Part shown: in pieces, positions 9,538 through 18,700 of the stretch
Layout of the letters: the number at the start of each line of letters is the position of its first letter
Numbering within the stretch: the first letter of the stretch is position 1
From: Rodentibacter pneumotropicus DSM 21403
GTDB lineage: Bacteria; Pseudomonadota; Gammaproteobacteria; Enterobacterales; Pasteurellaceae
Length of the DNA stretch: 64,000 nucleotides
Assembly: GCF_000379905.1 (NCBI RefSeq)
Contig: NZ_KB904052.1
Span: forward strand, 62,001-126,000
Direction of reading: 5' to 3'
Translations under genes and position numbers: made by a program
The notes under the pieces: model-generated
Database searches by the model: none
Told to the model about the DNA's origin: nothing
Seen by the model: only the letters and a program-made list of their open reading frames with translations

Positions 9538-10668
9538 ATGAAAATTGTGATTGCCCCCGATTCTTTTAAAGAGAGTTTAACCGCACTTGAAGTGGCAACT
9601 GCCATTGAAATCGGCTTTAAACATGTTTTTCCTGATGCCGAATATGTGAAATTGCCTATGGCAGATGGGGGAGAAGGCACCGTTCAATCTTTAGTGGATG
9701 CCACACAAGGTAAAATTGTAGAAGCTGAAGTCACCGCACCCTTGGGGGAAAAAATCAAAAGTTTCTTTGGATTATCCGGTGATGGTAAAACCGCTATCAT
9801 TGAAATGGCGGCGGCTTCCGGGTTGCATTTAGTGCCACCGGAAAAACGTAATCCACTCATCACCACCAGCTATGGTACAGGGGAATTGATTAAACATGCC
9901 CTTGATCTTGGTGTGGAAAAATTCATTCTTGGTATTGGCGGCAGTGCTACCAATGATGGCGGTGTGGGAATGTTACAAGCCTTAGGTATGCAATGTTTAG
10001 ATGCGCAAGGCAAGCAAATTGGATTTGGTGGTGCACAGCTCGTCAACCTCGAAAGAATTGATGCGAAAGGCTTAGATCCACGTTTGCAAAATGTGCATAT
10101 TGAGGTGGCTTGTGATGTGAATAATCCCCTTTGTGGTGAACGTGGTGCATCAGCCATTTTTGGTCCGCAGAAAGGGGCGACACCGGAGATGGTGCAACAA
10201 CTTGATCGTGCATTAGCACATTTTGCAGAAATCGCTAAACAGGACTGTGGTAAGGATATTTGTGATCATGCCGGTGCTGGGGCTGCTGGCGGAATGGGTG
10301 GCGGTTTGCTATTGTTGCCACAAGTGCAGCTCAAAGCAGGTGTACAAATTGTGTTAGATACACTAAATCTTGTTCACTATGTTCAAGATGCGGATTATGT
10401 GATCACCGGTGAAGGACGAATGGATGCACAAAGTATTATGGGGAAAACACCAATAGGTGTGGCTCGAACAGCAAAACAATTTAACAAACCTGTCATTGCC
10501 ATTGTCGGTTGCTTACGTGAAGACTATGACGTGGTATTTACTCACGGAATTGATGCGGTGTTCCCGATTATTCGTCAATTAGGCGCATTGCCTGACATTC
10601 TCAAACAAGGTGAACAAAACTTAATTTCTGCTGCACAAAATGTGGCAAGATTGCTGGCGTTGGAATAG
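9538..10668 (+). CDS. glxK: Glycerate kinase (GarK/GlxK family)
   Basis: The 376-residue protein matches family-1 glycerate kinases: KIVIAPDSFKESL at the N terminus, MADGGEGTVQSLVDAT near residue 41, GIGGSATNDGGVGMLQALG near residue 131 and ITGEGRMDAQSIMGKTPIGV near residue 287. It phosphorylates D-glycerate to 2-phosphoglycerate (some members give 3-phosphoglycerate), feeding enolase. It is preceded by AAGGAG and follows the permease closely. It is followed by a dispersed repeat and a USS-hairpin terminator shared with convergent xerD. E. coli has two paralogues, so the symbol is approximate. Confidence 0.92.
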   Translation: MKIVIAPDSFKESLTALEVATAIEIGFKHVFPDAEYVKLPMADGGEGTVQSLVDATQGKIVEAEVTAPLGEKIKSFFGLSGDGKTAIIEMAAASGLHLVPPEKRNPLITTSYGTGELIKHALDLGVEKFILGIGGSATNDGGVGMLQALGMQCLDAQGKQIGFGGAQLVNLERIDAKGLDPRLQNVHIEVACDVNNPLCGERGASAIFGPQKGATPEMVQQLDRALAHFAEIAKQDCGKDICDHAGAGAAGGMGGGLLLLPQVQLKAGVQIVLDTLNLVHYVQDADYVITGEGRMDAQSIMGKTPIGVARTAKQFNKPVIAIVGCLREDYDVVFTHGIDAVFPIIRQLGALPDILKQGEQNLISAAQNVARLLALE

Positions 10669-10696
10669 TGTTGTGAGGTTTCTACACAATGATATT

Positions 10697-10817
10697 GCGG
10701 TATTTACCAAGTGCATAAAAGTAGGGCATTTCAACGAAATGTAAGGGCACACGTAATGTTCCCCTACAATGGGCTCCAAATCAAGGTTTATGTAAACTGC
10801 TACATAATGCCGTGATA
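10697..10817. repeat. Dispersed intergenic repeat, copy 2
   Basis: This copy resembles 5331-5408 in its two end blocks (10697-10752 and 10794-10817) with about 40 bases inserted between them. The middle contains an imperfect palindrome, TGTAAGGGCACA followed by CGTAA and TGTTCCCCTACA (about 10740-10768), of the REP-like sort. The two copies lie on either side of the glycerate locus. The right block also resembles 25249-25270. Confidence 0.5.
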
Positions 10818-10821
10818 TTAC

Positions 10822-10853
10822 AAAAGTGCGGTTATTTTTAACCGCACTTTTTT
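10822..10853. terminator. Bidirectional USS-pair terminator between glxK and xerD
   Basis: Inverted uptake signals AAAAGTGCGGTTA and TAACCGCACTTTT form a hairpin with T-runs available on both strands. It separates the convergent genes glxK and xerD and overlaps the xerD stop codon. Confidence 0.85.
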
Positions 10854-11745
10854 AGCCTCTTGGGTGGAATCGTTCATGCAAGCGTTTCAAACGCTCTTTT
10901 GCAACATGTGTATAGATTTGAGTAGTGGATAAATCACTATGTCCGAGTAGCATTTGCACCACCCGTAAATCGGCGCCGTGGTTCACTAAATGAGTCGCAA
11001 AGGCGTGACGAAGCACGTGGGGGGAAAGAGTATCACCATCAATATCCGCCAAAATCGCATAATGTTTAACGCGGTGCCAAAAAGTTTGTCGGGTCATTTG
11101 TTGGGCGCGTTGACTGGGAAACACAATATCCGAACTTTGCCCGTTTAATAAGATAGGGCGACCATAAAGCATAAATTGACGAATCCAATAGGCGGCTTCT
11201 TCCCCCATAGGTACAATACGTTCTTTATTCCCTTTACCAATCACCCGTACCACTCCTTGCTGAACATTCATATTTTCAATCGTGAGTGAGACCAATTCCG
11301 TGACACGCAACCCCGTAGCATAAAGTAATTCCAACATGGCTTTATCACGTAGTTCCAAAGGAATGTCCACATTGGGGGTATTCAATAAATCACCCACTTG
11401 CTGCTCGCTTAAATATTTTGGCAAACGGCTGGGTAATTTAGGTGAACGGAGGAGTGCAGTGGGATCATCGGTGCGATATTTTTCACGGTATAAATATTGA
11501 AATAATTTTCGCATCGCACTCAGCATTCGAGCGGTACTCGTGGCTTTGTAGCCTTGTTCCACACGTCCGCCGAGAAACCCTTGTAAATCCACCGCATCTA
11601 AGCTTTCCAAGGAAAGGTTATTCTCATCTAACCAATCGCAAAGTGCGGTTAGATCTAAGCGGTAAGATTGTACCGTATTTTCCGAAAGCCCTTTTTCGAT
11701 CCAATATTCGTTGAGGAATAAATCAACTAATGCCGTGTTTTTCAT
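10852..11745 (-). CDS. xerD: Site-specific tyrosine recombinase XerD
   Basis: The 297-residue recombinase works with XerC at dif to resolve chromosome dimers, under FtsK control. It has the N-terminal SAM-like core-binding domain (residues 1-95) and the catalytic domain with the family residues: Arg in ATGLRVTELVSL (near 148), HVLRHAFATHL (near 243), His in LLGHSDLSTTQIYTHV (near 266) and the Tyr nucleophile in that same segment. Length equals the E. coli enzyme within a residue. It is last in the proC, MFS, xerD series on this strand, 19 bases after the MFS stop. Confidence 0.96.
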   Translation of the reverse strand: MKNTALVDLFLNEYWIEKGLSENTVQSYRLDLTALCDWLDENNLSLESLDAVDLQGFLGGRVEQGYKATSTARMLSAMRKLFQYLYREKYRTDDPTALLRSPKLPSRLPKYLSEQQVGDLLNTPNVDIPLELRDKAMLELLYATGLRVTELVSLTIENMNVQQGVVRVIGKGNKERIVPMGEEAAYWIRQFMLYGRPILLNGQSSDIVFPSQRAQQMTRQTFWHRVKHYAILADIDGDTLSPHVLRHAFATHLVNHGADLRVVQMLLGHSDLSTTQIYTHVAKERLKRLHERFHPRG

Positions 11746-11764
11746 TATGTCGTCTTCTATATGG

Positions 11765-12928
11765 TTAGTTGGTTTTCACCAAAAAAGCATCCAATTTGCG
11801 TGGAATCACGAAGAATGATACTGCAGCGATACCACTCATCAGCAAGAATGTCATTGTCGGTGAAATCGGGTAAATCAGACCTGAAATTGCCGTGAAAAGG
11901 GCAATAAGCGCGCCATTTGATAAACCGTTATATAAGCCTTGTAATTTGGCGATATGGCTTTGTGGTTGTGTGGTGATATAGCGCACAATGGCATAATGGC
12001 AAGCGGCATAGGTTAGGCTATGTGCCAGTTGGAGCGGTAAAATTTGCCAAAAGGTGTTTGTGTAAGCCAAGCCAGCCCAACGCAAAATACTCACGAATGC
12101 GGACAGAAAGAAAATACGGCTCACCGACCAATTTTGAAATAAACGGCGTGAAAAGAAGAATAATAAAATTTCTGCTAATACACCAATCCCCCACAGCAGG
12201 CTGGTCTGAGGCACGGAAATGCCGATGCTTGTCCAATAGATTGTGCTATAGACATAGTAAGCAGCGTGAGCTCCTTGGATGAGTCCCACTGCAAGCATAA
12301 TGCGTAAGGTGGTTGGATTTTTTAATAAGGATAAAAAGCTGATTTGGCTTGACGCGCCTTCTTCTAAAGGTTCATCTTTTGGGGGGATTCTTGGGGTTAA
12401 TAATTGAATAAAGGAATAAAATAATAAAAGTGCGGTTAAAATCCACACGATATTGTCTTCTCCCAGCCAACCAATCATTCCGCCAAAGACAACCACGCCC
12501 AAAATGAATGCGATGGAACCGATTAACCGAACCTTGCCGTAGTCCAGTCCGATTTGACGTTGCCATGTGGAAGCCAAGGAATCACCAATCGGCATACCGG
12601 CGGAATTGAGCATGGCAAAAAGCCCAATAGCAGAAAACAGCAGCCAGAAATTGTGGGCGACCAAGCTCATTGTCGCCATAATGATGGCCGAAGCTAATGC
12701 CAGTAAACGTAAAGAATTGATGATGTGATCGGCTTTTTTGATTAATGAGGAGAAAAATAATCCGCCAATAAAACGAAAAATATAGGCACTGCCAATGATA
12801 AGCCCGATCATTTCTTCCCCATATTGTTGTGATTTCAACCAAGCGGGAAAGAACGGTAAGAATACACCATACGCGCAGTAGTAGCCGAGAAAGCTCAGTG
12901 CGAGCCAGTAAAAGGGACGAATTTGCAT
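11765..12928 (-). CDS. HcaT-like MFS transporter
   Basis: The 387-residue protein has about twelve membrane segments and resembles the 3-phenylpropionate transporter subfamily (MFS_1-like). It begins [20 protein letters not shown], with [19 protein letters not shown] near residues 41-59 and [16 protein letters not shown] near the central loop. The ATG overlaps the proC stop (ATGA at 12925-12928), and xerD follows closely, so the three are cotranscribed. Real substrate unknown; aromatic-acid uptake is not expected to make sense without catabolic genes, none of which are here. Confidence 0.82.
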   Translation of the reverse strand: MQIRPFYWLALSFLGYYCAYGVFLPFFPAWLKSQQYGEEMIGLIIGSAYIFRFIGGLFFSSLIKKADHIINSLRLLALASAIIMATMSLVAHNFWLLFSAIGLFAMLNSAGMPIGDSLASTWQRQIGLDYGKVRLIGSIAFILGVVVFGGMIGWLGEDNIVWILTALLLFYSFIQLLTPRIPPKDEPLEEGASSQISFLSLLKNPTTLRIMLAVGLIQGAHAAYYVYSTIYWTSIGISVPQTSLLWGIGVLAEILLFFFSRRLFQNWSVSRIFFLSAFVSILRWAGLAYTNTFWQILPLQLAHSLTYAACHYAIVRYITTQPQSHIAKLQGLYNGLSNGALIALFTAISGLIYPISPTMTFLLMSGIAAVSFFVIPRKLDAFLVKTN

Positions 12929-13743
12929 CAGAATAAGGTTTCCATTTCTTGTGAACGTGCAACACAGGCTTGCATAGCTTCCGTCACAGTTTGATCAAAT
13001 TGCCGCATATTAAATACATCCAATGCAGCGGCGGTAGTTCCACCTTTTGAGGTGACATTTTCTCTTAAGGTGGAAAGGGCGGTTTGCGGGTTTTCCACCA
13101 CCATTTTTGCAGCGCCCAACATGGATTGTTGCACAAGCTGACGGGCAGTGTCAGCATTTATATTCATTTCAATCAATGCTTGCTGCATGGCTTCCAACAT
13201 TAAAAAGAAATACGCCGGACTGCTACCGGATGCCGCAGTAACAGCATGCATTTGGTTTTCATCTTTCACCCACAGGGTTTTGCCTATCGCCTTTAATAAG
13301 GCTTGGGCAAAAGTGCGGTCGGTTTCTGCCGTATTTTCGGGGGCAAATAATCCCGACATCCCTTCTCCCACTAATGCCGGTGTATTTGGCATTACCCGTA
13401 CAATGGATTTTGCACTGGGAATAAGAGTTTGTAATCGGGTTGTGGAAATGCCAGCTGCAATAGAAATGAGTAATTTATTGGAGAAATCCACCTCACTTAA
13501 TGGGGAGCAAACTTCAGCCATCATTTGTGGTTTCACCGCCAATAATACAACCTCTGCTCGAGCCGCACTTTCCGCATTATTTTCTGCTGTTTGCACGCCC
13601 AATTTGGCGAAATATGCCCGTTTTTCTTCATTGGGATCGTTTACAATAATTTGTGTCGCAGGATAACCTTGTTTCAATAACCCCAGCACGATAGCTTGTG
13701 CCATATTACCGCCACCAATAAAGGTAATTAATTTTTGTTGCAT
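12928..13743 (-). CDS. proC: Pyrroline-5-carboxylate reductase ProC
   Basis: This 271-residue cytoplasmic enzyme makes L-proline from pyrroline-5-carboxylate with NAD(P)H. The N-terminal Rossmann motif is [27 protein letters not shown] lies near residue 66, the conserved [16 protein letters not shown] near residue 116 and the C-terminal dimerisation helix motif [12 protein letters not shown] near residue 231. It is divergent from rdgC with 67 bases between the two starts. The stop overlaps the start of the MFS gene. Confidence 0.96.
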   Translation of the reverse strand: MQQKLITFIGGGNMAQAIVLGLLKQGYPATQIIVNDPNEEKRAYFAKLGVQTAENNAESAARAEVVLLAVKPQMMAEVCSPLSEVDFSNKLLISIAAGISTTRLQTLIPSAKSIVRVMPNTPALVGEGMSGLFAPENTAETDRTFAQALLKAIGKTLWVKDENQMHAVTAASGSSPAYFFLMLEAMQQALIEMNINADTARQLVQQSMLGAAKMVVENPQTALSTLRENVTSKGGTTAAALDVFNMRQFDQTVTEAMQACVARSQEMETLF

Positions 13744-13810
13744 CGTTTTTTCCTATGAGTTTATGGGCTACAATGTTGCCCATTTTACCCGATTATGAAG
13801 GAGCTGTACG

Positions 13811-14719
13811 ATGTGGTTTAAAAATTTAATGAGTTATAGGCTCACCAAGCCTTTGGAATGGGATCGCAATCAACTTCAAACTCAGCTTGAAAGCTGTCAA
13901 TTTCATCCTTGTGGCGCACAAGATCAAAGTAAATTCGGCTGGGGTTATCCGTTGCGTGGCTCGGATTTATTCTATTTTTCCGTGGGCAATCACATTTTAT
14001 TAGTTGCCAAAAAGGAAGAAAAAATCCTACCGGCAAACGTGGTGAAGCGTGAGTTGGATGAGCGCATTGAAAGCTTGGAACAGAAAGAAAACCGCAAATT
14101 GAAAAAGGTGGAAAAACAAACCTTAAAAGATGATGTGGTGATGAATCTCTTGCCGCGCGCCTTCAGTAAAAATCAACATACCGCTCTATGGATTGATACG
14201 GAAAATCAACTGATTCATGTGGATGCTGCATCAAGTAAACGTGCGGAAGATGCTTTAGCCTTATTGAGAAAATCCCTTGGCTCTTTGCCGGTCGTGCCTT
14301 TAGCCTTTGCTAATGAGCCTAGCACGGTAATGACAAATTGGATCTCACAAGATAGTTTGCCACACTGGCTGATTGCCCTTGAAGAAGCTGAATTGCGTGG
14401 CAGTCAAGAAGACAGTGTGATTCGTTGCAAGAAACAACCCCTTGAAAACGATGAAATTCTTGCTCTTTTACAAGAGGGTAAAAAAGTCGTGAGCAAACTA
14501 GCCTTGGAATGGGAAGAGACTCTCACCTTTGTCTTTAATGAGGATTGTACCCTTAAACGCTTAAAATTTGCCGATACGGTTCGTGACAAGAATGACGATA
14601 TTTTAAAAGAAGATTTTGCCCAACGATTTGATGCGGATTTTGTCTTGATGACAGGCATTCTTAGCAAACTCACTGAAAATTTATTAGACGAATTCGGTGG
14701 CGAAAAGGCGAGGTTATAG
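13811..14719 (+). CDS. rdgC: Recombination-associated protein RdgC
   Basis: The 302-residue nucleoid-associated protein is full length. It begins MWFKNLMSYRLTKPLEWD, with WGYPLRGSDLFYFSVGNHIL near residues 45-64 and a charged segment rich in Lys and Glu near 77-105. RdgC forms a ring dimer that binds double-stranded DNA and counteracts RecA loading. The ATG follows AAGGAGCTGTACG. In Neisseria an RdgC homologue influences antigenic variation; whether this one affects the repeat-rich adhesin nearby is speculation. Confidence 0.94.
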   Translation: MWFKNLMSYRLTKPLEWDRNQLQTQLESCQFHPCGAQDQSKFGWGYPLRGSDLFYFSVGNHILLVAKKEEKILPANVVKRELDERIESLEQKENRKLKKVEKQTLKDDVVMNLLPRAFSKNQHTALWIDTENQLIHVDAASSKRAEDALALLRKSLGSLPVVPLAFANEPSTVMTNWISQDSLPHWLIALEEAELRGSQEDSVIRCKKQPLENDEILALLQEGKKVVSKLALEWEETLTFVFNEDCTLKRLKFADTVRDKNDDILKEDFAQRFDADFVLMTGILSKLTENLLDEFGGEKARL

Positions 14720-14723
14720 TAGA

Positions 14724-14752
14724 AAAGTGCGGTTAAAAATGACCGCACTTTA
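14724..14752. terminator. USS-pair terminator between rdgC and yhhQ
   Basis: Inverted AAAGTGCGGT and ACCGCACTTTA with an 8-base loop lie directly after the rdgC stop and before the end of convergent yhhQ. The T-run is short, so efficiency is uncertain. Confidence 0.75.
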
Positions 14753-14769
14753 TTTCGTTTATTCTGACT

Positions 14770-15486
14770 TTAGGTTAAATGAGACACCTCGTTTTGACCG
14801 CTCAGAGTTTGAAGTTTATGCAAAATAAAGTTTAATACTACGCCATAAGCCGGCACAAATAACAAGATACCAATAAATAATTTGAATAAATAATCCACAA
14901 AACCAAGTCGCATCCAATGTTCTGCCATAAAGGTATCCGTACTTTGATAAAATGCCACGCCGAAAAATACGAAAGTGTCTGCTAGAGCTCCGAAGAGCAT
15001 AGAACTGCTTGGTGCAACCCACCATGTTTTAAGTTGTCGTAATCGGTTGAATACTGAAACATCCAATAATTGCCCCACTACGTAAGCTAAGAAGCTGGCA
15101 AGTGCGATGCGGAAGACGAACATATCAAAATTTCTTAATGCACCTACACCCTGATATTGAGCATCGGAAAATACTACTGAGATGACATAACTCACGATTA
15201 ACGCCGGAATCATCACGATAAAAATAATCCAACGGGCTTCTTTTGCACCGAATACACGTACGGTTAAATCCGTAGCGAGGAAAATAAAGGGAAAAGTAAG
15301 CGTTCCCCAAGTGCTGTGAAAAGAAAAGTTTTCTGCGGCACCAAGTGCGGTCAGTTTTAGAGTAATTTCAAAGGGAATTTGTACTAAATAATTGCTTGCC
15401 GCAATGATTAGAATATGGAAAAAACTTAACCAAATAAGAGCGGTGCGCTTTTGTTGCGCATTAAAAATAGAATGTTGGATTTTCAT
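14770..15486 (-). CDS. yhhQ: Queuosine-precursor (preQ0/preQ1) transporter YhhQ
   Basis: The 238-residue membrane protein belongs to the QPTR/YhhQ vitamin-uptake-like family, with about six membrane segments. TFPFIFLATDLTVRVFGAKE near residues 63-82 and FGALADTFVFFGVAFYQSTD near residues 162-181 are typical. The family imports preQ0 or preQ1 for queuosine synthesis in tRNA. The ATG is preceded by AAAAAGG at 15493-15499. The leader can fold into a preQ1-I-like pseudoknot that would occlude this site, which supports the functional call. Confidence 0.9.
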   Translation of the reverse strand: MKIQHSIFNAQQKRTALIWLSFFHILIIAASNYLVQIPFEITLKLTALGAAENFSFHSTWGTLTFPFIFLATDLTVRVFGAKEARWIIFIVMIPALIVSYVISVVFSDAQYQGVGALRNFDMFVFRIALASFLAYVVGQLLDVSVFNRLRQLKTWWVAPSSSMLFGALADTFVFFGVAFYQSTDTFMAEHWMRLGFVDYLFKLFIGILLFVPAYGVVLNFILHKLQTLSGQNEVSHLT

Positions 15487-15492
15487 GTTATA

Positions 15493-15533
15493 CCTTTTTA
15501 ATTTAATGGAAAATCGGGGTGAGGGAACCCGAG
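15493..15533 (-). promoter_or_regulatory. Candidate preQ1-I riboswitch in the yhhQ leader
   Basis: Reading the minus strand, TCGGG (15532-15528) pairs with CCCGA (15518-15514) around the loop TTCCCTCAC, whose last C sits where the preQ1-I family places its ligand-pairing C. An A/T-rich tail follows and ends in AAAAAGG, the ribosome-binding site of yhhQ. CCT in the loop (15524-15522) can pair with AGG (15495-15493), a three-pair pseudoknot that would hide the site. The tail is about seven bases longer than in compact family members, so this is likely but unproven. Confidence 0.5.
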
Positions 15534-15545
15534 TTAAAATAAGGA

Positions 15546-15586
15546 CTCGAATCTTACTAAGATTTGCTGGAATTGCAAGTAAAGAT
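15546..15586 (-). promoter_or_regulatory. Candidate yhhQ promoter with palindrome
   Basis: On the minus strand TTGCAA, 16 bases, then TAAGAT make a plausible -35/-10 pair that would start transcription just before the candidate riboswitch. A perfect 7-base-arm palindrome, AATCTTACTAAGATT (15550-15564), overlaps the -10, so an operator is possible. Confidence 0.35.
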
Positions 15587-15726
15587 AGGAAAAGAGGGTA
15601 TTCAATTTATAGATCTGTGTTAGCTGATAGTTGAGGTAATGTAATAGCAATAATCGAATTGATTGTTTTTTGTGCGTTTGCTACATAAAAGTGAAGAAAC
15701 TTGTTCTCCTCCCTTTGTAAAAGCCT

Positions 15727-15760
15727 CAAAAAAATAAGGCTAACTTTTTGGGTTAGCCTT
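15727..15760 (-). terminator. Rho-independent terminator of the trimeric autotransporter
   Basis: Perfect arms AAGGCTAAC (15736-15744) and GTTAGCCTT (15752-15760) with a 7-base loop are followed on the minus strand by ATTTTTTTGAG. It lies 22 bases after the adhesin's stop. Confidence 0.9.
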
Positions 15761-15782
15761 CATATTGTCAATTATGGAGTGA

Positions 15783-18700
15783 TTACCACTGATAACCTAC
15801 GCCAACAGAGCCGCCAAGATCGCCACGGGTATTGGCATTACCTTGTAATTTCAAGATAAGTTTACCATTATCACTTGCACGGGAGTAACCCACTGCAACT
15901 GCACTTTGACCTTTGAAAGTACCTGCGGATGCCGCTACCATTGATTTACCTGGAATGTAAACTTGTGGTAAGCCTGCCGCTGCATTCGCTCCCGCGATAC
16001 CACCACGGAGATCTTTGTTCATCTTATTCATACGGTTGTTGATGTTGCCAACAGTGCCTTTCAATTGACCGACATTGACTGCATCAGTACTTGCGGTACC
16101 GGCTGCAACATTTGTTACTTTTGTTGGTGAACCATCTGCTTTAGACACTTTCACATCGCCGTTTGCATCTCCACCAACGATTGGACCTTTGTCCCCGCCA
16201 ACCTGAACATTTTCAAATACAGGTTTTGCTGATGTCGCAATAGTAATATCTTTTCCGGAACGTGTAATCACAACGTTTTTACCTGCATTGATATTTACCT
16301 TGCTACCAGGATTTACACGGGTAGGTGCTGTATCACCGATAACTTCACCACCAACACTGGCAGAGTTTAGCTCCCAACCGGAACCGTTAATTGCACTTGC
16401 AACATCTTCAACAGTTGCAAGTGGTTTCGAACCGTTTGCATTGTTAAATTCAACTTTACCGGTTGTCGTATTCGCATACACATTACCGGCTGCGTTATTT
16501 GCCATCTGAGTTGCATTAACTTTCACCGTGATATTGCGTGTACCGTTAGCATCGGTTGAACCCGTTACTGTAACAGCACCATCACCACTGAATTTCACAT
16601 GATTTGCATTTTTCACCGTATCAACGTAACCGTTACCGCTTGTTTCAATAACCCACCCCATGTTTTGTAGGTCACGCACTGTTGCTGCTGAATCCGGTGT
16701 TGTTGCATTAGTTAAGTCAACTAATGTTTTATTTTCAACCGGTGTTGATGCATTACCATCCGGGTTGGTTACAACATTTGTTGTATTCAGTGTAGAGCCT
16801 ACGCCTGTGATTTGCGTTGGTTTACCGTCTGTTGTGATATTCAGCGCATTTTTCGGAGCCTCTTGGTTGTTAGTTGCCGGTTTCGCCTGTTCAGCATTGA
16901 AATCTACTTTCGGTGCTGTCGGGTTCGATACATTGCCTACAGTTAATGTCGTTGCATTGGCGTGGTTCACCGTAATGTTGTTATCTAACGCATAAGTGAA
17001 TGTGCCGTTCTCTTGTTTCACACGAAGGTTTTTACCCGCATTGAATGTGATAGTATCACCAGCTTTCACTTTATAGTTATCTTTACCGGCTTGATCAACA
17101 AAGTCTGTATCATCTCTGCCAATCGTTGCGTTAAATGACGAATTGTTCACTAAGTTTGCCACTTCACTTGCGTTTAATAACAAGTCAGGTTGCGCAACTT
17201 TTACCGTACCATTGTCATTTACCGACCCCGTTGTAGTGTTCACTTTCACGCCTTCCGGAGTTACCGCAATGGTGTTATCCGCCGATTTGATGTCATAAGT
17301 TACATTGAAGGTATCCGGTTGACCATTTGCACCTTTTGTGACGGTCACATTCGCTTTCGTACCATTGCCATCAACGTAGTTAACTGTATCACCTGGATTT
17401 ACCAGTGCTTTCTCACCAGTGGTCGTATTCATGAACCAACCTGTGTTATTAACCGTTTTGGCAACATCTTCTACTGTTGCAAGTGGTTTGGTATTGTTGT
17501 GGTTATCAAACTCTGCTTTACCGGTTGTACTGTTCGCAGACACATTACCTGCTGCATTATTTGCTACTGCGGTCGCATTCACATTAAATGAGATATTCGC
17601 ACCACCTTTGTCATTCGCAACAACCGTTGATGTGATCGTATTAGAATCTACAAAGTTTACTTGTTCATCAGGTGAAATACGTTCAACCACAGCACCACTT
17701 GCATTACCTAGTTTCCAACCTGCATTTACATAATTGTTTAATTGCTCAAATGCTTCTGTGATGTTAGTTGCTGCAGCTGGTATTGTATAGTTCTCACTAG
17801 GTGCTAAGCCCGTAGTATTTAATACACGCTCAAATCCTTCAACTTTACCTGTTGTTGTATTAAACGTTGTATTACCACCAAAAATGTTTGTAATGGAATC
17901 ACCCAAGCTATACAACTGGCTACCATTTACAGCATCAGAACTATTGTCAGAAATAGTACCATTTGCGACACCTGTAATCTTATCACCATTCACATTTAAG
18001 CCTTCAGGACCTGATGTGATATTCGTTGAGTGATTTGGATCAGAAACATTACCTACCGTTAATGTTGTCGTGTTTGTATGAGTAAACGTTACATTGTCCG
18101 TGGTCGAAATATTAAAGGTTTTACCATTTTGTTCAATTTTAATATTTTTACCTGCGTTGTAAGCCACTGTATCACCAGCTTTGATTGGCTCTGAACCGGT
18201 ACTACTAAACTCACCATTTGTACCAGTTACATTACCTGCAGTCGCATTCCAATGTACATTATTGATAGTATTAACAATATCACCTACGGTTGCAATTTTA
18301 TTACTGTTATCAACTTGGTTACCCGCTTGATCTACAGTGGTCGCATTTGCTCTACCATCAGTTACGGTCGAGTTACCTGTTACTTGATTAACAATGTTAG
18401 TTGCATTTGCAACTAATTTACCGTCAACGACTTTAATGGTGTTGTCATCTACGTTCACATTATACGTCACGTTGCTTACCGTACCGTTTGCTTCAGTCTC
18501 AACAACCGCTGTGGTCGCAGTACCATTCACAAAGTTTACTGAGTCATACGGTTTCACAAAATCACGTGCTTGACCATTATTTTGTAAGTTCCAACCTGAA
18601 TTCAGGATATCGCCTACTGTCGCTGCGTTCGTAATATTCAAGGTTGACGGTAACGTTTGTGATTTAGTAATCTCATCACCAACTTTGTACTCATCATTGT

